DNA of 64,000 nt from assembly GCF_037482405.1 (NCBI RefSeq), contig NZ_JBBHZZ010000002.1, positions 558,001 to 622,000 of the forward strand, given 5' to 3'. The notes under the pieces are model-generated. The model did not search any database. It was not told the origin of the DNA and saw only the letters and a list, made by a program, of their open reading frames with translations. Both the position numbers and the translations under genes were made by a program. Positions 10,771 to 19,332 of the stretch are shown here, piece by piece; position 1 is the first letter of the stretch; each line of letters opens with the position of its first letter. Source of the stretch: Pseudokineococcus marinus. GTDB taxonomy: Bacteria > Actinomycetota > Actinomycetes > Actinomycetales > Quadrisphaeraceae.

Positions 10771-12039
10771 ATGACGACGTCCACGCTCGCGGTCGCGCTC
10801 GTCGCCGCCCTCGTGCTCGGCGCCCTCGTGGGCGGTGCCGCCCTCGCCGCGCACCGGGCGGGGGTGCGGCGGGGCGCCGCCGAGGGGCGCCGCGACGGCG
10901 AGCTCGCCCTGGCGAGGGCGGTCGCCGAGCGCGACGCGGCCCTCGAGCGGGCGCGGGCGTCCGAGGCGGCGCGCGAGGACGAGCACGAGCTGGCCCTGGG
11001 CCTGGCCCCGCTCACGAGCAGCCTGGCGCGCGTGGAGCGCACCGTCGGCTCGCTGGAGGCCGAGCGCGCCGCCCAGGTGGGCCGCCTGGAGGCCCAGCTC
11101 GAGGCCGTCCGCCGCTCCGGCGAGGCGCTGCGCACCGAGACGACGGCGCTCGCCGGCGCGCTGCGCAGCCCGAGCGCCCGAGGGGCGTGGGGGGAGGTCC
11201 AGCTGCGCCGCGTCGTCGAGCACGCCGGGATGCTCGACCGCGTCGACGTCGAGCACCAGGTCACGGCGCCCGGCGCGGACGGCGGGCGCGTCCGGCCGGA
11301 CGCCGTCGTCCGGCTGCCCGGGGGCAAGAGCGTCGTCGTCGACGCCAAGGCGCCGCTCGCCGCCTTCCTCGAGGCCGCCCAGGCCGCCCGGCCGGGCGAG
11401 GACCCGGGGGCGGCGGTGCGCCGCCAGCAGGCCGCGGCCGCCGCCCACGCCCGGGCGCTGCGCGGCCACGTCGACGACCTCGCCGGCAAGCGCTACTGGG
11501 AGGCCTTCGCCCCGGCGCCCGAGGTCGTCGTGTGCTTCGTGCCCGGCGAGTCCTTCCTCGCGGCGGCGTGCGAGGCCGACCCCGCGCTGCTCGAGCACGC
11601 CATGGGCCGCGGCGTCGTCCTCGCGACGCCCACCACGCTGCTCGCGCTCCTGCGCACGGTCGCGGCGACCTGGCAGCAGGACGCCCTCGCGGGCAGCGCC
11701 CGCGCCCTGCTCGACACGGGCCGCGAGCTCCACCGCCGCCTCGGGACCCTCGGCCGCGGCACGGCGGCCCTCGGCCGCTCCCTGCACCGGGCCGTGGAGG
11801 ACTACAACGGCCTGGTCGGCACCCTCGAGCGACGCGTGCTCGTCTCGGCGCGGCGCCTCGCCGACATGGGGCTCGTCGAGGACGACCTGCCGGCGCCCGA
11901 GCCCCTCGTCGACGCGCCGCGGCCGCTCACGGCCCCGGAGCTCGTGGCCGACCTCGACGACGGGGCCGCCCCCGCCCGTGATGAGCGAGACCGTCCCGAG
12001 CGGGGGCGGGGCCCGGACGGCGTCCGCCGCGCCGGCTGA
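10771..12039 (+). CDS. rmuC: DNA recombination protein RmuC family
   Basis: A 422-residue protein. An N-terminal transmembrane anchor (residues 5-26) is followed by an alanine/glutamate-rich coiled coil (about 30-125). The RmuC domain then carries RGAWGEVQLRRVVEHAGM (about 140), the PD-(D/E)xK-like motif RPDAVV...VVVDAKAPL, and a C-terminal helical part with YNGLVGTLE. RmuC limits inversions at short inverted repeats in E. coli and is predicted to be a nuclease. The frame is open for 75 codons upstream, but that part is repeat DNA. ATG 10771 starts directly at the membrane anchor and is preferred. It converges on ispH with only 15 bases between stops. Confidence 0.92.
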   Translation: MTTSTLAVALVAALVLGALVGGAALAAHRAGVRRGAAEGRRDGELALARAVAERDAALERARASEAAREDEHELALGLAPLTSSLARVERTVGSLEAERAAQVGRLEAQLEAVRRSGEALRTETTALAGALRSPSARGAWGEVQLRRVVEHAGMLDRVDVEHQVTAPGADGGRVRPDAVVRLPGGKSVVVDAKAPLAAFLEAAQAARPGEDPGAAVRRQQAAAAAHARALRGHVDDLAGKRYWEAFAPAPEVVVCFVPGESFLAAACEADPALLEHAMGRGVVLATPTTLLALLRTVAATWQQDALAGSARALLDTGRELHRRLGTLGRGTAALGRSLHRAVEDYNGLVGTLERRVLVSARRLADMGLVEDDLPAPEPLVDAPRPLTAPELVADLDDGAAPARDERDRPERGRGPDGVRRAG

Positions 12040-12054
12040 GGCTCCGGAGGGGTG

Positions 12055-13215
12055 TCAGGCCCGCATCGCGGCGGCGGTCTTGAGGTCCGCCCGGAGCTCG
12101 CGGGGCAGCGAGAAGAGCAGGTCCTCCGACGCCGTGCGGACCTCCTCGACGTCCCCGAAGCCGCGCTCGGCCAGCCAGGCCAGCAGGTCGGTGACGAGGA
12201 TCTCCGGCACCGACGCGCCCGACGTGACGCCGACCGTCGTCACGCCCTCGAGCCAGGCCTCGTCGACCTCGCCCCGGTGGTCCACCCGGTGGGCGGCCCT
12301 CGCCCCGTGCTGGAGCCCGACCTCGACGAGGCGGACGGAGTTCGAGGAGTTGGCCGACCCCACCACGATCATCAGGTCGCAGCTCGGGGCGATCTTCTTG
12401 ACCGCCACCTGCCGGTTCTGCGTGGCGTAGCAGATGTCGTCGCTCGGCGGGTCCTGCAGCGTCGGGAAGCGCTCGCGCAGCCGCTCGACCGTCTGCATCG
12501 TCTCGTCGACCGACAGCGTCGTCTGGCTGAGCCACACGACCTTCTCGGGGTCGCGGACCGTGACCGCGTCGACGGACTCGGGCCCGTCGACGAGCTGGAC
12601 GTGCTCGGGGGCCTCGCCCGCCGTGCCCTCGACCTCCTCGTGCCCGTCGTGGCCGACGAGGAGGATGTCGTAGTCGTCCTTGGCGAAGCGCACGGCCTCC
12701 TTGTGCACCTTCGTCACCAGGGGGCACGTCGCGTCGATGGTCTTGAGCTGCCGCTCGGCCGCCGACGCGTGCACCGCCGGGGAGACCCCGTGCGCGGAGA
12801 AGATGACGGTGGCGCCCTCGGGCACCTCGTCGGTCTCGTCGACGAAGACGGCGCCGCGCTCGGTGAGCGTGGCCACGACGTGCTTGTTGTGGACGATCTC
12901 CTTGCGCACGTACACGGGGCTGCCGTGCAGCTCCAGGGCCTTCTCCACGGCGACGACGGCGCGGTCCACGCCGGCGCAGTAGCCGCGCGGCGCGGCGAGG
13001 AGCACGCGCCGACCGCCGCCCTCGCCGCCGGCGGTCGCCCCGCCCGCGGCGGACGAGGCGCCGTGCTCGGCGACCTGCTGCTCGGCGCGGTGGTCGCCGG
13101 GCGCGGAGGCGCCGTCGCGCTCGTCGCCGGTCGGCGCGTCGCCGCCGTCCACGGGGACCGCTCCCACGGCGTCGGGACGCGCGGCGGGGGTCTCGGGGCG
13201 CTCGTCGGGGGTCAC
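12055..13215 (-). CDS. ispH: 4-hydroxy-3-methylbut-2-enyl diphosphate reductase (IspH/LytB)
   Basis: The [4Fe-4S] enzyme of the last step of the MEP isoprenoid pathway. The three cluster cysteines are visible: APRGYCAGVDRA, IDATCPLVTKVH and the C-terminal region around DDICYATQNR. The block ending GVTSGASVPEILV is typical. The 386-residue product has a polar 74-residue N-terminal extension beyond the family core. The GTG at 13215 is supported by a TACCCT hexamer six bases upstream and no ribosome binding site (leaderless pattern). A shorter start at the GTG just before LLAAPRGYC is possible. Divergent from xseA, as lytB2/xseA are adjacent in M. tuberculosis. Confidence 0.95.
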   Translation of the reverse strand: MTPDERPETPAARPDAVGAVPVDGGDAPTGDERDGASAPGDHRAEQQVAEHGASSAAGGATAGGEGGGRRVLLAAPRGYCAGVDRAVVAVEKALELHGSPVYVRKEIVHNKHVVATLTERGAVFVDETDEVPEGATVIFSAHGVSPAVHASAAERQLKTIDATCPLVTKVHKEAVRFAKDDYDILLVGHDGHEEVEGTAGEAPEHVQLVDGPESVDAVTVRDPEKVVWLSQTTLSVDETMQTVERLRERFPTLQDPPSDDICYATQNRQVAVKKIAPSCDLMIVVGSANSSNSVRLVEVGLQHGARAAHRVDHRGEVDEAWLEGVTTVGVTSGASVPEILVTDLLAWLAERGFGDVEEVRTASEDLLFSLPRELRADLKTAAAMRA

Positions 13216-13221
13216 GCCCCC

Positions 13222-13227
13222 AGGGTA
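13222..13227 (-). promoter_or_regulatory. Candidate -10 box for leaderless ispH
   Basis: TACCCT on the minus strand, six bases before the GTG at 13215. Confidence 0.5.
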
Positions 13228-13313
13228 CGCAGCGGCCCCGCCCGCGCTCCCGGCCGGACGCCGCGGCCCGGCACCCGGCCTGCGGCCGCCGGGGTCGCCC
13301 GGCCCCGCGTGCG

Positions 13314-13319
13314 TAGGGT
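13314..13319 (+). promoter_or_regulatory. Candidate -10 box for leaderless xseA
   Basis: TAGGGT seven bases before the GTG at 13327, with no ribosome binding site in between. It shares the 111-base divergent region with ispH. Confidence 0.5.
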
Positions 13320-13326
13320 CCTCGGC

Positions 13327-14688
13327 GTGAGCCAGCAGCCGAGCCGCGACCGCGCCGCCGGCCCCGGCGGCCCCGTCCCCGCGGGCGGGGACGGAGCCGG
13401 GGAAGGCCCGGCGGACGGGGGCCGCCGCAGCCTGCCGGCGACGGCCGCGGCGACCACCGCGGAGCAGCCGTGGCCCGTGCGCCTGCTGTCGGCCAAGATC
13501 GGCGACTACGTCGCCCGCATGTCCACCGTCTGGGTCGAGGGCCAGCTCGTCCAGGTCACCCGCCGCCCGGGGCAGGCCACGGCCTTCTGCGTGCTGCGGG
13601 ACGCCGACGTCGACATGTCCCTGTCCGTCACCACCTCCGTGCGGGTCCTCGACGCCCTCGGCCCCGCGCTCGTCGAGGGCGCCCGCGTCGTCGTCCGCGC
13701 GACGCCCGAGTTCTGGGCGCGCCGGGGCAGCCTGCAGATGCGCGCCGACGCGATCCGGCCGGTGGGCGCCGGCGAGCTGCTCGCCCGCGTCGAGGAGCTC
13801 AAGCGGGTGCTGGCCGCCGAGGGCCTCTTCGCCGCCGAGCGCAAGAAGCCCCTGCCCTTCCTGCCGCGCGTCGTGGGGCTCGTCTGCGGGCGCGCGAGCG
13901 CCGCCGAGCACGACGTCCTCGTCACGGCGCGCGGGCGCTGGCCCGGCGTCCGCTTCGAGGTCCGCGAGGTCGTCGTCCAGGGCGTCGACGCCGTCGCGCA
14001 GGTCTCGCGCGCGCTCGCCGAGCTCGACGGGATGGACGAGGTGGACGTCGTCGTCGTCGCCCGGGGCGGGGGCTCCCTGGAGGACCTCCTGCCCTTCAGC
14101 AACGAGGCCCTGGTGCGCGCGGTGGCGGCCTGCCGCACGCCCGTCGTCAGCGCCATCGGCCACGAGGTGGACTCCCCCCTCCTCGACCTCGTCGCCGACG
14201 TCCGCGCCTCCACCCCCACCGACGCCGGTCGCCGGGTCGTGCCCGCGGTCGCCGAGGAGCTGGCGGGCGTGGCCGGCGCCCGCGACCGGCTGCGCCGCGC
14301 CCTCGACGCCCGGCTCTCGGCGGAGGCGTCCCAGGTGCGGGCGCTGCGGGCGCGCCCGGTGCTCGCCGACCCCGGCCGCGGCCTGGCGGAGAGGCGCGAG
14401 GCCGTCGGCGCCGCCCGGGCCCGGGCCCGGCGGGCCGTGGCCGCCGTCCTCGAGCGCGACGCCGCCGAGGTGGCGGGCCTGCGCCGCGCCGTCCGCACGC
14501 TGTCACCCGCCTCGACGCTGGAGCGGGGGTACGCCGTCGTGCAGGACGCCGACGGCCGCGTCCTGCGCAGCTCCCTGGAGGCCGACCCGGGCGACCAGCT
14601 GCGCGTGCGCCTGGCCGCCGGCGAGCTCGTCGTCGACGTCGAGGCCCAGGTCGACGCCGAGGGACGGGTCCTCGACCCCTTCGCCTGA
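13327..14688 (+). CDS. xseA: Exodeoxyribonuclease VII large subunit
   Basis: A 453-residue protein. After a low-complexity N-terminus of about 50 residues, an OB-fold tRNA_anti-like domain (VWVEGQLVQVTRRPGQATAF, about 68-150) is followed by the nuclease domain. That domain includes VVGLVCGRASAAEHDVL, the VVVVARGGGSLEDLLPF motif and the VSAIGHEVDSPLLDLVAD motif. A C-terminal helical stretch follows. With the small subunit it degrades single-stranded DNA from both ends to oligonucleotides. The GTG start fits a leaderless mRNA. xseB follows 90 bases downstream on the same strand, separated by a family A palindrome and its own -10 box. Confidence 0.95.
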   Translation: MSQQPSRDRAAGPGGPVPAGGDGAGEGPADGGRRSLPATAAATTAEQPWPVRLLSAKIGDYVARMSTVWVEGQLVQVTRRPGQATAFCVLRDADVDMSLSVTTSVRVLDALGPALVEGARVVVRATPEFWARRGSLQMRADAIRPVGAGELLARVEELKRVLAAEGLFAAERKKPLPFLPRVVGLVCGRASAAEHDVLVTARGRWPGVRFEVREVVVQGVDAVAQVSRALAELDGMDEVDVVVVARGGGSLEDLLPFSNEALVRAVAACRTPVVSAIGHEVDSPLLDLVADVRASTPTDAGRRVVPAVAEELAGVAGARDRLRRALDARLSAEASQVRALRARPVLADPGRGLAERREAVGAARARARRAVAAVLERDAAEVAGLRRAVRTLSPASTLERGYAVVQDADGRVLRSSLEADPGDQLRVRLAAGELVVDVEAQVDAEGRVLDPFA

Positions 14689-14704
14689 CCCGCGCCCTCA
14701 CCGG

Positions 14705-14726
14705 GGCGACATGGCCGCACGTCGCC
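14705..14726. repeat. Family A palindrome, single copy
   Basis: A 22-base site with arms GGCGACATG and CACGTCGCC around GCCG. It lies between xseA and xseB. Identical or near-identical sites form clusters at 28859-28962 and 48489-48552. Confidence 0.85.
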
Positions 14727-14766
14727 CCCCGGGCGGGAGGGCAGGAGGGCCCGCCGGCCCGGCGCC

Positions 14767-14772
14767 TAGGCT
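14767..14772 (+). promoter_or_regulatory. Candidate -10 box for leaderless xseB
   Basis: TAGGCT six bases before the xseB ATG at 14779, with no ribosome binding site. Confidence 0.5.
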
Positions 14773-14778
14773 CGGCGC

Positions 14779-15045
14779 ATGGCGCGTGACGACTCCCCCG
14801 CGGCCGCCGGCGCGACGGCGGGCGACCTCTCGGACCTCCCGGCGCCCTCGACCCTCGGGTACGAGCAGGCGCGCGACGAGCTCGTGCGCGTGGTCGCGGC
14901 CCTCGAGGCGGGCGGCACGCCGCTGGAGCGCTCGCTGGCCCTGTGGGAGCGCGGCGAGGCCCTCGCCTCGCGCTGCGAGGAGCACCTGGACGGCGCCCGC
15001 CGCCGCCTGGACGGGGCGACCGCCGCCGACGCCGACCGGGGCTGA
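14779..15045 (+). CDS. xseB: Exodeoxyribonuclease VII small subunit
   Basis: An 88-residue protein matching the small-subunit pattern: GYEQARDELVRVVAALEAGGTPLERSLALWERGEALASRCEEHL-type helices (about residues 30-75). These form the repeated subunits that bind XseA. The ATG at 14779 has no Shine-Dalgarno sequence but follows a TAGGCT hexamer by six bases. It is therefore probably transcribed from its own start and leaderless, although it also lies downstream of xseA. Length is normal for actinobacterial XseB, with a short acidic N-terminal extension. Confidence 0.93.
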   Translation: MARDDSPAAAGATAGDLSDLPAPSTLGYEQARDELVRVVAALEAGGTPLERSLALWERGEALASRCEEHLDGARRRLDGATAADADRG

Positions 15046-15087
15046 CCGCCGCCCCCGTCGCGGGCAGCCTCCGCGAGTCCCCGGTCG

Positions 15088-15714
15088 TCAGCCGGCCTGC
15101 GCGGCCTGCACGGCCGCGGCCAGCTCCACCAGCTCGGGGAACTCCGCCGTGCCGAGCACGGCGGTGGTGGTGCCGCCCTCCTCGCGCACGAGCGCCCGCC
15201 GCGGCGGGTCGGACCGGCGCTCGGGCGCGGCCGAGAAGACGCGCCACTCCTCGCCGTCGACGTCCTGCACGCCCTCCTCGGTGCCGGCGGAGGTGACGTC
15301 GCGCACCCACCGCTCGGTGGCGGAGCCCGCGACGCGCAGGCCCGCGTACTCCTCCGACGGCGTCACCCAGCCGACGACCCACGTGGTGACGCCGTCCGGC
15401 CCGCTGTCCACGCGCGCGGCGTTGGGCGTCCAGCCGTCCGGGACGGCGGGCACGGGCACCGGGAAGTCGACGCGCTGCTGGGCCCCTGCGGCAGCGCCGG
15501 CGACGTCGACCGCCGGCTGCTCGACCGCCTGCGGCCGGGGCAGGAAGAGGAGCACGACCGCCACGCAGGCGAGGATGACGCCGAGAGAGACGACCATGTC
15601 CCGCGCCGTCTGCCGTGGCCGGGGGCGGCGGGGCGGCGGCGGGGTCGGGCGCTCCGTCGACGCGGCGACGGGCCGCCCGGGCTCGGGCGCGGCGGTGCTC
15701 ACGCGCCCCATCAT
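15088..15714 (-). CDS. DUF4245 domain membrane protein
   Basis: A 208-residue protein with a proline/arginine-rich cytoplasmic N-terminus (about 45 residues) and one transmembrane helix (MVVSLGVILACVAVVLLFLP). A periplasmic DUF4245 domain follows, including VPDGWTPNAARVDSG and TTWVVGWVTPSEEYAGL. The function is unknown. The family is confined to actinobacteria and sits beside xseB/glpX here as Rv1100 does beside glpX in M. tuberculosis. Tandem ATG codons at 15714 and 15711 follow a GGGGGG stretch; the first was chosen. It is convergent with xseB and divergent from glpX. Confidence 0.88.
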   Translation of the reverse strand: MMGRVSTAAPEPGRPVAASTERPTPPPPRRPRPRQTARDMVVSLGVILACVAVVLLFLPRPQAVEQPAVDVAGAAAGAQQRVDFPVPVPAVPDGWTPNAARVDSGPDGVTTWVVGWVTPSEEYAGLRVAGSATERWVRDVTSAGTEEGVQDVDGEEWRVFSAAPERRSDPPRRALVREEGGTTTAVLGTAEFPELVELAAAVQAAQAG

Positions 15715-15857
15715 CCCCCCGCGCCCGCGAGGAGGGCGGCCGGCCCGGCCGGGCGCCGCGCGCCCGGCCCCCGCCCGCCCGGTGGGCGCGAGGACCGGAG
15801 GCGCCCGACGTGGCGCACCTCTCCCCGCGGGCGCCGGCCCGGGCCTACCCCCGCCGC

Positions 15858-15863
15858 TAGGCT
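15858..15863 (+). promoter_or_regulatory. Candidate -10 box for glpX
   Basis: TAGGCT about 68 bases upstream of the glpX GTG. The transcript would have a leader with a GGAG ribosome binding site, unlike the leaderless genes nearby. Confidence 0.4.
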
Positions 15864-15931
15864 CGCGCCGCCGGCGGCCGCCCCTCCCCGGGGGGACGCC
15901 CGCGCCCACCCGCCGCGACGACGGAGGCCCC

Positions 15932-16993
15932 GTGACGCAGAGCTCGCTGCCCGCCTCGCTGGTCGTGGACCAGCACTCCCCCGACCGCAACCTCGGCCTC
16001 GAGCTCGTGCGCGTCACCGAGGCGGCCGCCATGGCGGCGGGCCGCTGGGTGGGCCGCGGGGACAAGGACCGCGCCGACGGCGCCGCCGTCAACGCCATGC
16101 GCCGCTTCATCAGCACCGTGGCGATGCAGGGCACCGTCGTCATCGGCGAGGGCGAGAAGGACGAGGCGCCCATGCTCTTCAACGGCGAGCGGGTGGGCGA
16201 CGGCACGGGCGCCGAGTGCGACGTCGCGGTCGACCCCATCGACGGCACGCGCCTGACCGCCCAGGGCATGCCCAACGCCGTCGCGGTGCTCGCCGTCGCC
16301 GAGCGCGGGGCGATGTACGACCCGAGCGCCGTCTTCTACATGGACAAGCTCGCCACGGGCCCCGAGGCGGCGGACGTCGTCGACATCCGCCTGCCGGCGG
16401 CCGAGAACATCCGGCTCGTCGCCCGCGCGAAGGGGCTGCGCCCCGAGGACGTCACGGTCGTCGTCCTCGACCGCCCCCGCCACCGCGCCCTGCTCGACGA
16501 GGTCCGCGACGCGGGCGCCCGCGTGCACCTCATCGCCGACGGCGACGTCGCCGGCGCCATCATGGCGGCGCGCGGCGGCACGGGCATCGACCTCATGCTC
16601 GGGATCGGCGGCACGCCGGAGGGCATCATCGCGGCCTGCGCGCTCAAGGCCCTCGGCGGCTCGCTGCAGGGCCGGCTGTGGCCGACGGACGACGCCGAGC
16701 GCCAGCGGGCGGTCGACGCCGGGCACGACCTGGACCGGGTCCTCACGACGGACGACCTCGTCCGCGGGGACAACTGCTACTTCGTCGCCACCGGCATCAC
16801 CGACGGCGAGCTCGTCAAGGGCGTCCGCTACGCCCCCGGCGTCGTGCGGACGCAGAGCCTCGTCGTGCGCTCGAAGTCGGGCACCGTGCGCGTCGTCGAG
16901 AGCGAGCACCAGGTGGCCAAGCTGCAGGCCTACGAGGCCGACCTCGGCCGCACCCGCGCGGATCGGGCGGCGCCCGCGAGGACCGGCGCGTGA
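15932..16993 (+). CDS. glpX: Fructose-1,6-bisphosphatase class II (GlpX)
   Basis: A 353-residue gluconeogenic phosphatase that converts fructose 1,6-bisphosphate to fructose 6-phosphate. The Li+-sensitive phosphatase metal motif is present: GEGEKDEAPML followed by DVAVDPIDGTRLTAQG (about residues 75-112). The conserved DLMLGIGGTPEGIIAACALKA block is also there. The start GTG at 15932 has ACGGAG seven bases upstream and gives the family N-terminus (LVVDQHSPDRNLGLELVRVTEAAAMA). Its stop overlaps the start of the following sugar kinase (GTGA). The two may act together in fructose metabolism. Confidence 0.96.
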   Translation: MTQSSLPASLVVDQHSPDRNLGLELVRVTEAAAMAAGRWVGRGDKDRADGAAVNAMRRFISTVAMQGTVVIGEGEKDEAPMLFNGERVGDGTGAECDVAVDPIDGTRLTAQGMPNAVAVLAVAERGAMYDPSAVFYMDKLATGPEAADVVDIRLPAAENIRLVARAKGLRPEDVTVVVLDRPRHRALLDEVRDAGARVHLIADGDVAGAIMAARGGTGIDLMLGIGGTPEGIIAACALKALGGSLQGRLWPTDDAERQRAVDAGHDLDRVLTTDDLVRGDNCYFVATGITDGELVKGVRYAPGVVRTQSLVVRSKSGTVRVVESEHQVAKLQAYEADLGRTRADRAAPARTGA

Positions 16994-17958
16994 CCGCGGC
17001 GGACGGGCGCGCGGCCCTGGTCGTCGGCGAGGCCCTCGTCGACGTCGTCCACCGCGAGGACGGCGCCGGCGGCGCGACGACCCGGGAGCACCCGGGCGGC
17101 AGCCCGGCCAACGTCGCCCTGGGCCTGGCCCGGCTCGAGCGTCGCGCGACCCTGCTCACGCGCCTCGTCGACGACGAGCGCGGCCGGACGGTCCTCGCGC
17201 ACCTGCGCGGCTCGGGCGTGGAGCTCGCCGCCCCGCTGCTGCCCGCGGGGGGCGGCGCCCGCACGTCGACGGCGCAGGCGCACCTCGACGCGGACGGCGG
17301 CGCCCAGTACGAGTTCGACCTCGAGTGGTCGCTGCCGGAGGACGTCCTCGCCGACGTCCTGGCCGCCGGCGAGCGCCCGCTCGTCGTCTGCACCGGGTCG
17401 CTCGGCACGGCGCTCGAGCCCGGGGCGGCGCAGGTCTCGCGCCTGCTCGACGCCCTGCGGCCCACGACGACGGTCGTCTACGACCCCAACCTGCGGCCGA
17501 GCATCATCGGCACCGCGGAGGCGGCCCGCCCCGGTGTCGAGGCGCTCGTCGCGACGTCGGACGTCGTCAAGCTCAGCGCCGAGGACGCCGAGTGGCTGTT
17601 CCCCGACCGCGCGGCGGAGGAGACCGTGCGCTCCTGGCTGGGCCTCGGGCCGGCCGTCGTCGTCCTCACCCGCGGCGGGGACGGCGCGCTGGCGGTCTGC
17701 TCGGCCGGCGAGGTGGACGAGCCGGGCCGCCGGGTCGACGTGGCCGACACCGTCGGGGCGGGCGACTCCTTCACCGGCGGCCTCGTCGACGCCCTGTGGT
17801 CGGCCGGCCTGCTCGGCGGCGAGCGCCGCGGGGCCCTCGCCGGGGTCGACCTCGACGTGCTGCGGGCCTGCGTGGCCGCGGCCACGGACGTCTCCGCCGT
17901 CACGGTCTCCCGGCCCGGCGCCGACCCGCCCACGCGCGCCGAGCTGTCCGTCTCCTGA
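16990..17958 (+). CDS. PfkB-family carbohydrate kinase (fructokinase-like)
   Basis: A 322-residue ribokinase-fold kinase. The N-terminal GEALVDVV and GGSPANVALGLARL (substrate-site motif, about residues 35-50) are present. The C-terminal PfkB signature DTVGAGDSFTGGLVDALW (about 258) includes the catalytic aspartate and the anion hole. The resemblance is to bacterial fructokinases, which phosphorylate fructose at C6; the sugar is inferred. The GTG overlaps the glpX stop by four bases, so both enzymes of the fructose phosphate node are co-translated. A strong hairpin follows. Length is typical. Confidence 0.88.
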   Translation: MTAADGRAALVVGEALVDVVHREDGAGGATTREHPGGSPANVALGLARLERRATLLTRLVDDERGRTVLAHLRGSGVELAAPLLPAGGGARTSTAQAHLDADGGAQYEFDLEWSLPEDVLADVLAAGERPLVVCTGSLGTALEPGAAQVSRLLDALRPTTTVVYDPNLRPSIIGTAEAARPGVEALVATSDVVKLSAEDAEWLFPDRAAEETVRSWLGLGPAVVVLTRGGDGALAVCSAGEVDEPGRRVDVADTVGAGDSFTGGLVDALWSAGLLGGERRGALAGVDLDVLRACVAAATDVSAVTVSRPGADPPTRAELSVS

Positions 17959-17982
17959 CCTCGCCCCGCCCGGCGCCTCCTG

Positions 17983-18014
17983 CCCGACGCCCCGCCGCCG
18001 GGCGGGGCGTCGGG
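17983..18014. terminator. Bidirectional hairpin between the sugar kinase and sugC
   Basis: CCCGACGCCCCGCC (17983-17996) pairs perfectly with 18001-18014 around GCCG. It sits between convergent stops (17958 and 18021). An outer TGACCTC/GAGGTCA pair extends it. Confidence 0.8.
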
Positions 18015-18020
18015 GTGAGG

Positions 18021-19292
18021 TCAGGCGGGTGCGCCCTGGCCGACGGCCTGGGCGTGCTCGCGCGAGCGCTCCAGCGCCTGGCGCCTCATCTCCTCGGTGT
18101 CGGCCTGGATCGCGCGAGCGCGCTCCTCGTCCCGGGTGAGGCTCTCGCCCGTCGAGGGGTCGAAGAGGTGCAGGCTCGCCGGGTCGAACCACAGCCGGGC
18201 GCGGTCGCCGTCGCGCACGCGGCTGCGGGCGTCGAGGGTCACGACCATCTGGTGGCGCATGCTCTCGCCGTCGAGCTCCTTGTCGAGCTCGGCGAGCTTG
18301 GCGGCCACCCGCTCGTCGGGGCTGAAGGGCACGTAGGCGTACAGCTCGTTCCCGAGCCACTCCGTGACGTCCACGTCGACCTCGAAGGTCGTGCCCCGCT
18401 CGCGGCGCGGCCCCTCGAGGGTCTCGGCGTCCTCCACGTGCTCGGGGCGCAGGCCGGCGATGAGGAACTCCGCGCCCTCCGCCCGGCGGGCGACGTCCGC
18501 GCTGATCTCGACGTCCCCGAAGGGCAGCGAGAGCGTCGTCCCCGACAGCTGCGCGGGCAGGAAGTTCATCGGCGGCGAGCCGATGAAGCCCGCGACGAAG
18601 AGGTTGACCGGCTCCTCGTAGAGCTCGCGGGGGCTCGCCACCTGCTGCAGCTCGCCCTTGCGCAGGACGGCGACGCGGTCGCCCAGCGTCATCGCCTCGG
18701 TCTGGTCGTGGGTGACGTAGACCGTGGTCGTCCCCAGGCGGCGCTGCATGCGCGCGATCTCGGTCCGCATCTGGCCGCGCAGCTTCGCGTCGAGGTTCGA
18801 CAGCGGCTCGTCGAAGAGGAAGGCGTCGGCCTGCCGGACGATGGCGCGGCCCATGGCGACGCGCTGGCGCTGGCCGCCGGAGAGGTTGGCGGGCTTGCGC
18901 TCGAGGTGCTCGCGCAGCTCGAGGAGGTCGGCCGCCTCGCGCACGCGCCGCTCGACCTCCTCGTCCGAGTGCTTGCCCTTGGCCAGCCGCAGGGGGAAGG
19001 CGATGTTCTCGAACACCGACAGGTGCGGGTACAGGGCGTAGTTCTGGAACACCATCGCGAGGTTGCGGTCGCGCGGGGCCTTGTCGTTGACCCGGGTGCC
19101 CCCGATGGTGAGGTCGCCGTCGGTGATGTCCTCCAGGCCGACGATCATCCGCAGCAGCGTCGACTTCCCGCAGCCGGAGGGGCCGACGAGGATGACGAAC
19201 TCGCCGTCCTTGATGTCGAGGCTCACGTCGTTGACGGCCGGGAAGCCGTCGCCGTACTTCTTGACGATGTGGTCCAGGGTGATGGTGGCCAT
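18021..19292 (-). CDS. sugC: Trehalose/maltose-type ABC transporter ATPase (SugC/MalK/UgpC type)
   Basis: A 423-residue MalK-type ATPase. It has Walker A GPSGCGKST (residues 37-45), Q-loop MVFQNYALYPHLSV, signature LSGGQRQRVAMGRA (about 135), Walker B AFLFDEPLSNLDA and the switch histidine in VYVTHDQTEAM. A C-terminal TOBE/regulatory region (about 240-390) is long and acidic at its end. It is the last gene of the lpqY-sugA-sugB-sugC set, 40 bases after sugB. In mycobacteria SugC drives recycling of trehalose. The assignment to trehalose rests on the binding protein and gene order, not on the ATPase itself. Confidence 0.85.
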   Translation of the reverse strand: MATITLDHIVKKYGDGFPAVNDVSLDIKDGEFVILVGPSGCGKSTLLRMIVGLEDITDGDLTIGGTRVNDKAPRDRNLAMVFQNYALYPHLSVFENIAFPLRLAKGKHSDEEVERRVREAADLLELREHLERKPANLSGGQRQRVAMGRAIVRQADAFLFDEPLSNLDAKLRGQMRTEIARMQRRLGTTTVYVTHDQTEAMTLGDRVAVLRKGELQQVASPRELYEEPVNLFVAGFIGSPPMNFLPAQLSGTTLSLPFGDVEISADVARRAEGAEFLIAGLRPEHVEDAETLEGPRRERGTTFEVDVDVTEWLGNELYAYVPFSPDERVAAKLAELDKELDGESMRHQMVVTLDARSRVRDGDRARLWFDPASLHLFDPSTGESLTRDEERARAIQADTEEMRRQALERSREHAQAVGQGAPA

Positions 19293-19332
19293 GGCGCTCT
19301 CCTTGTCGGGCTGCGGTCGCGGGCCGGGGCGC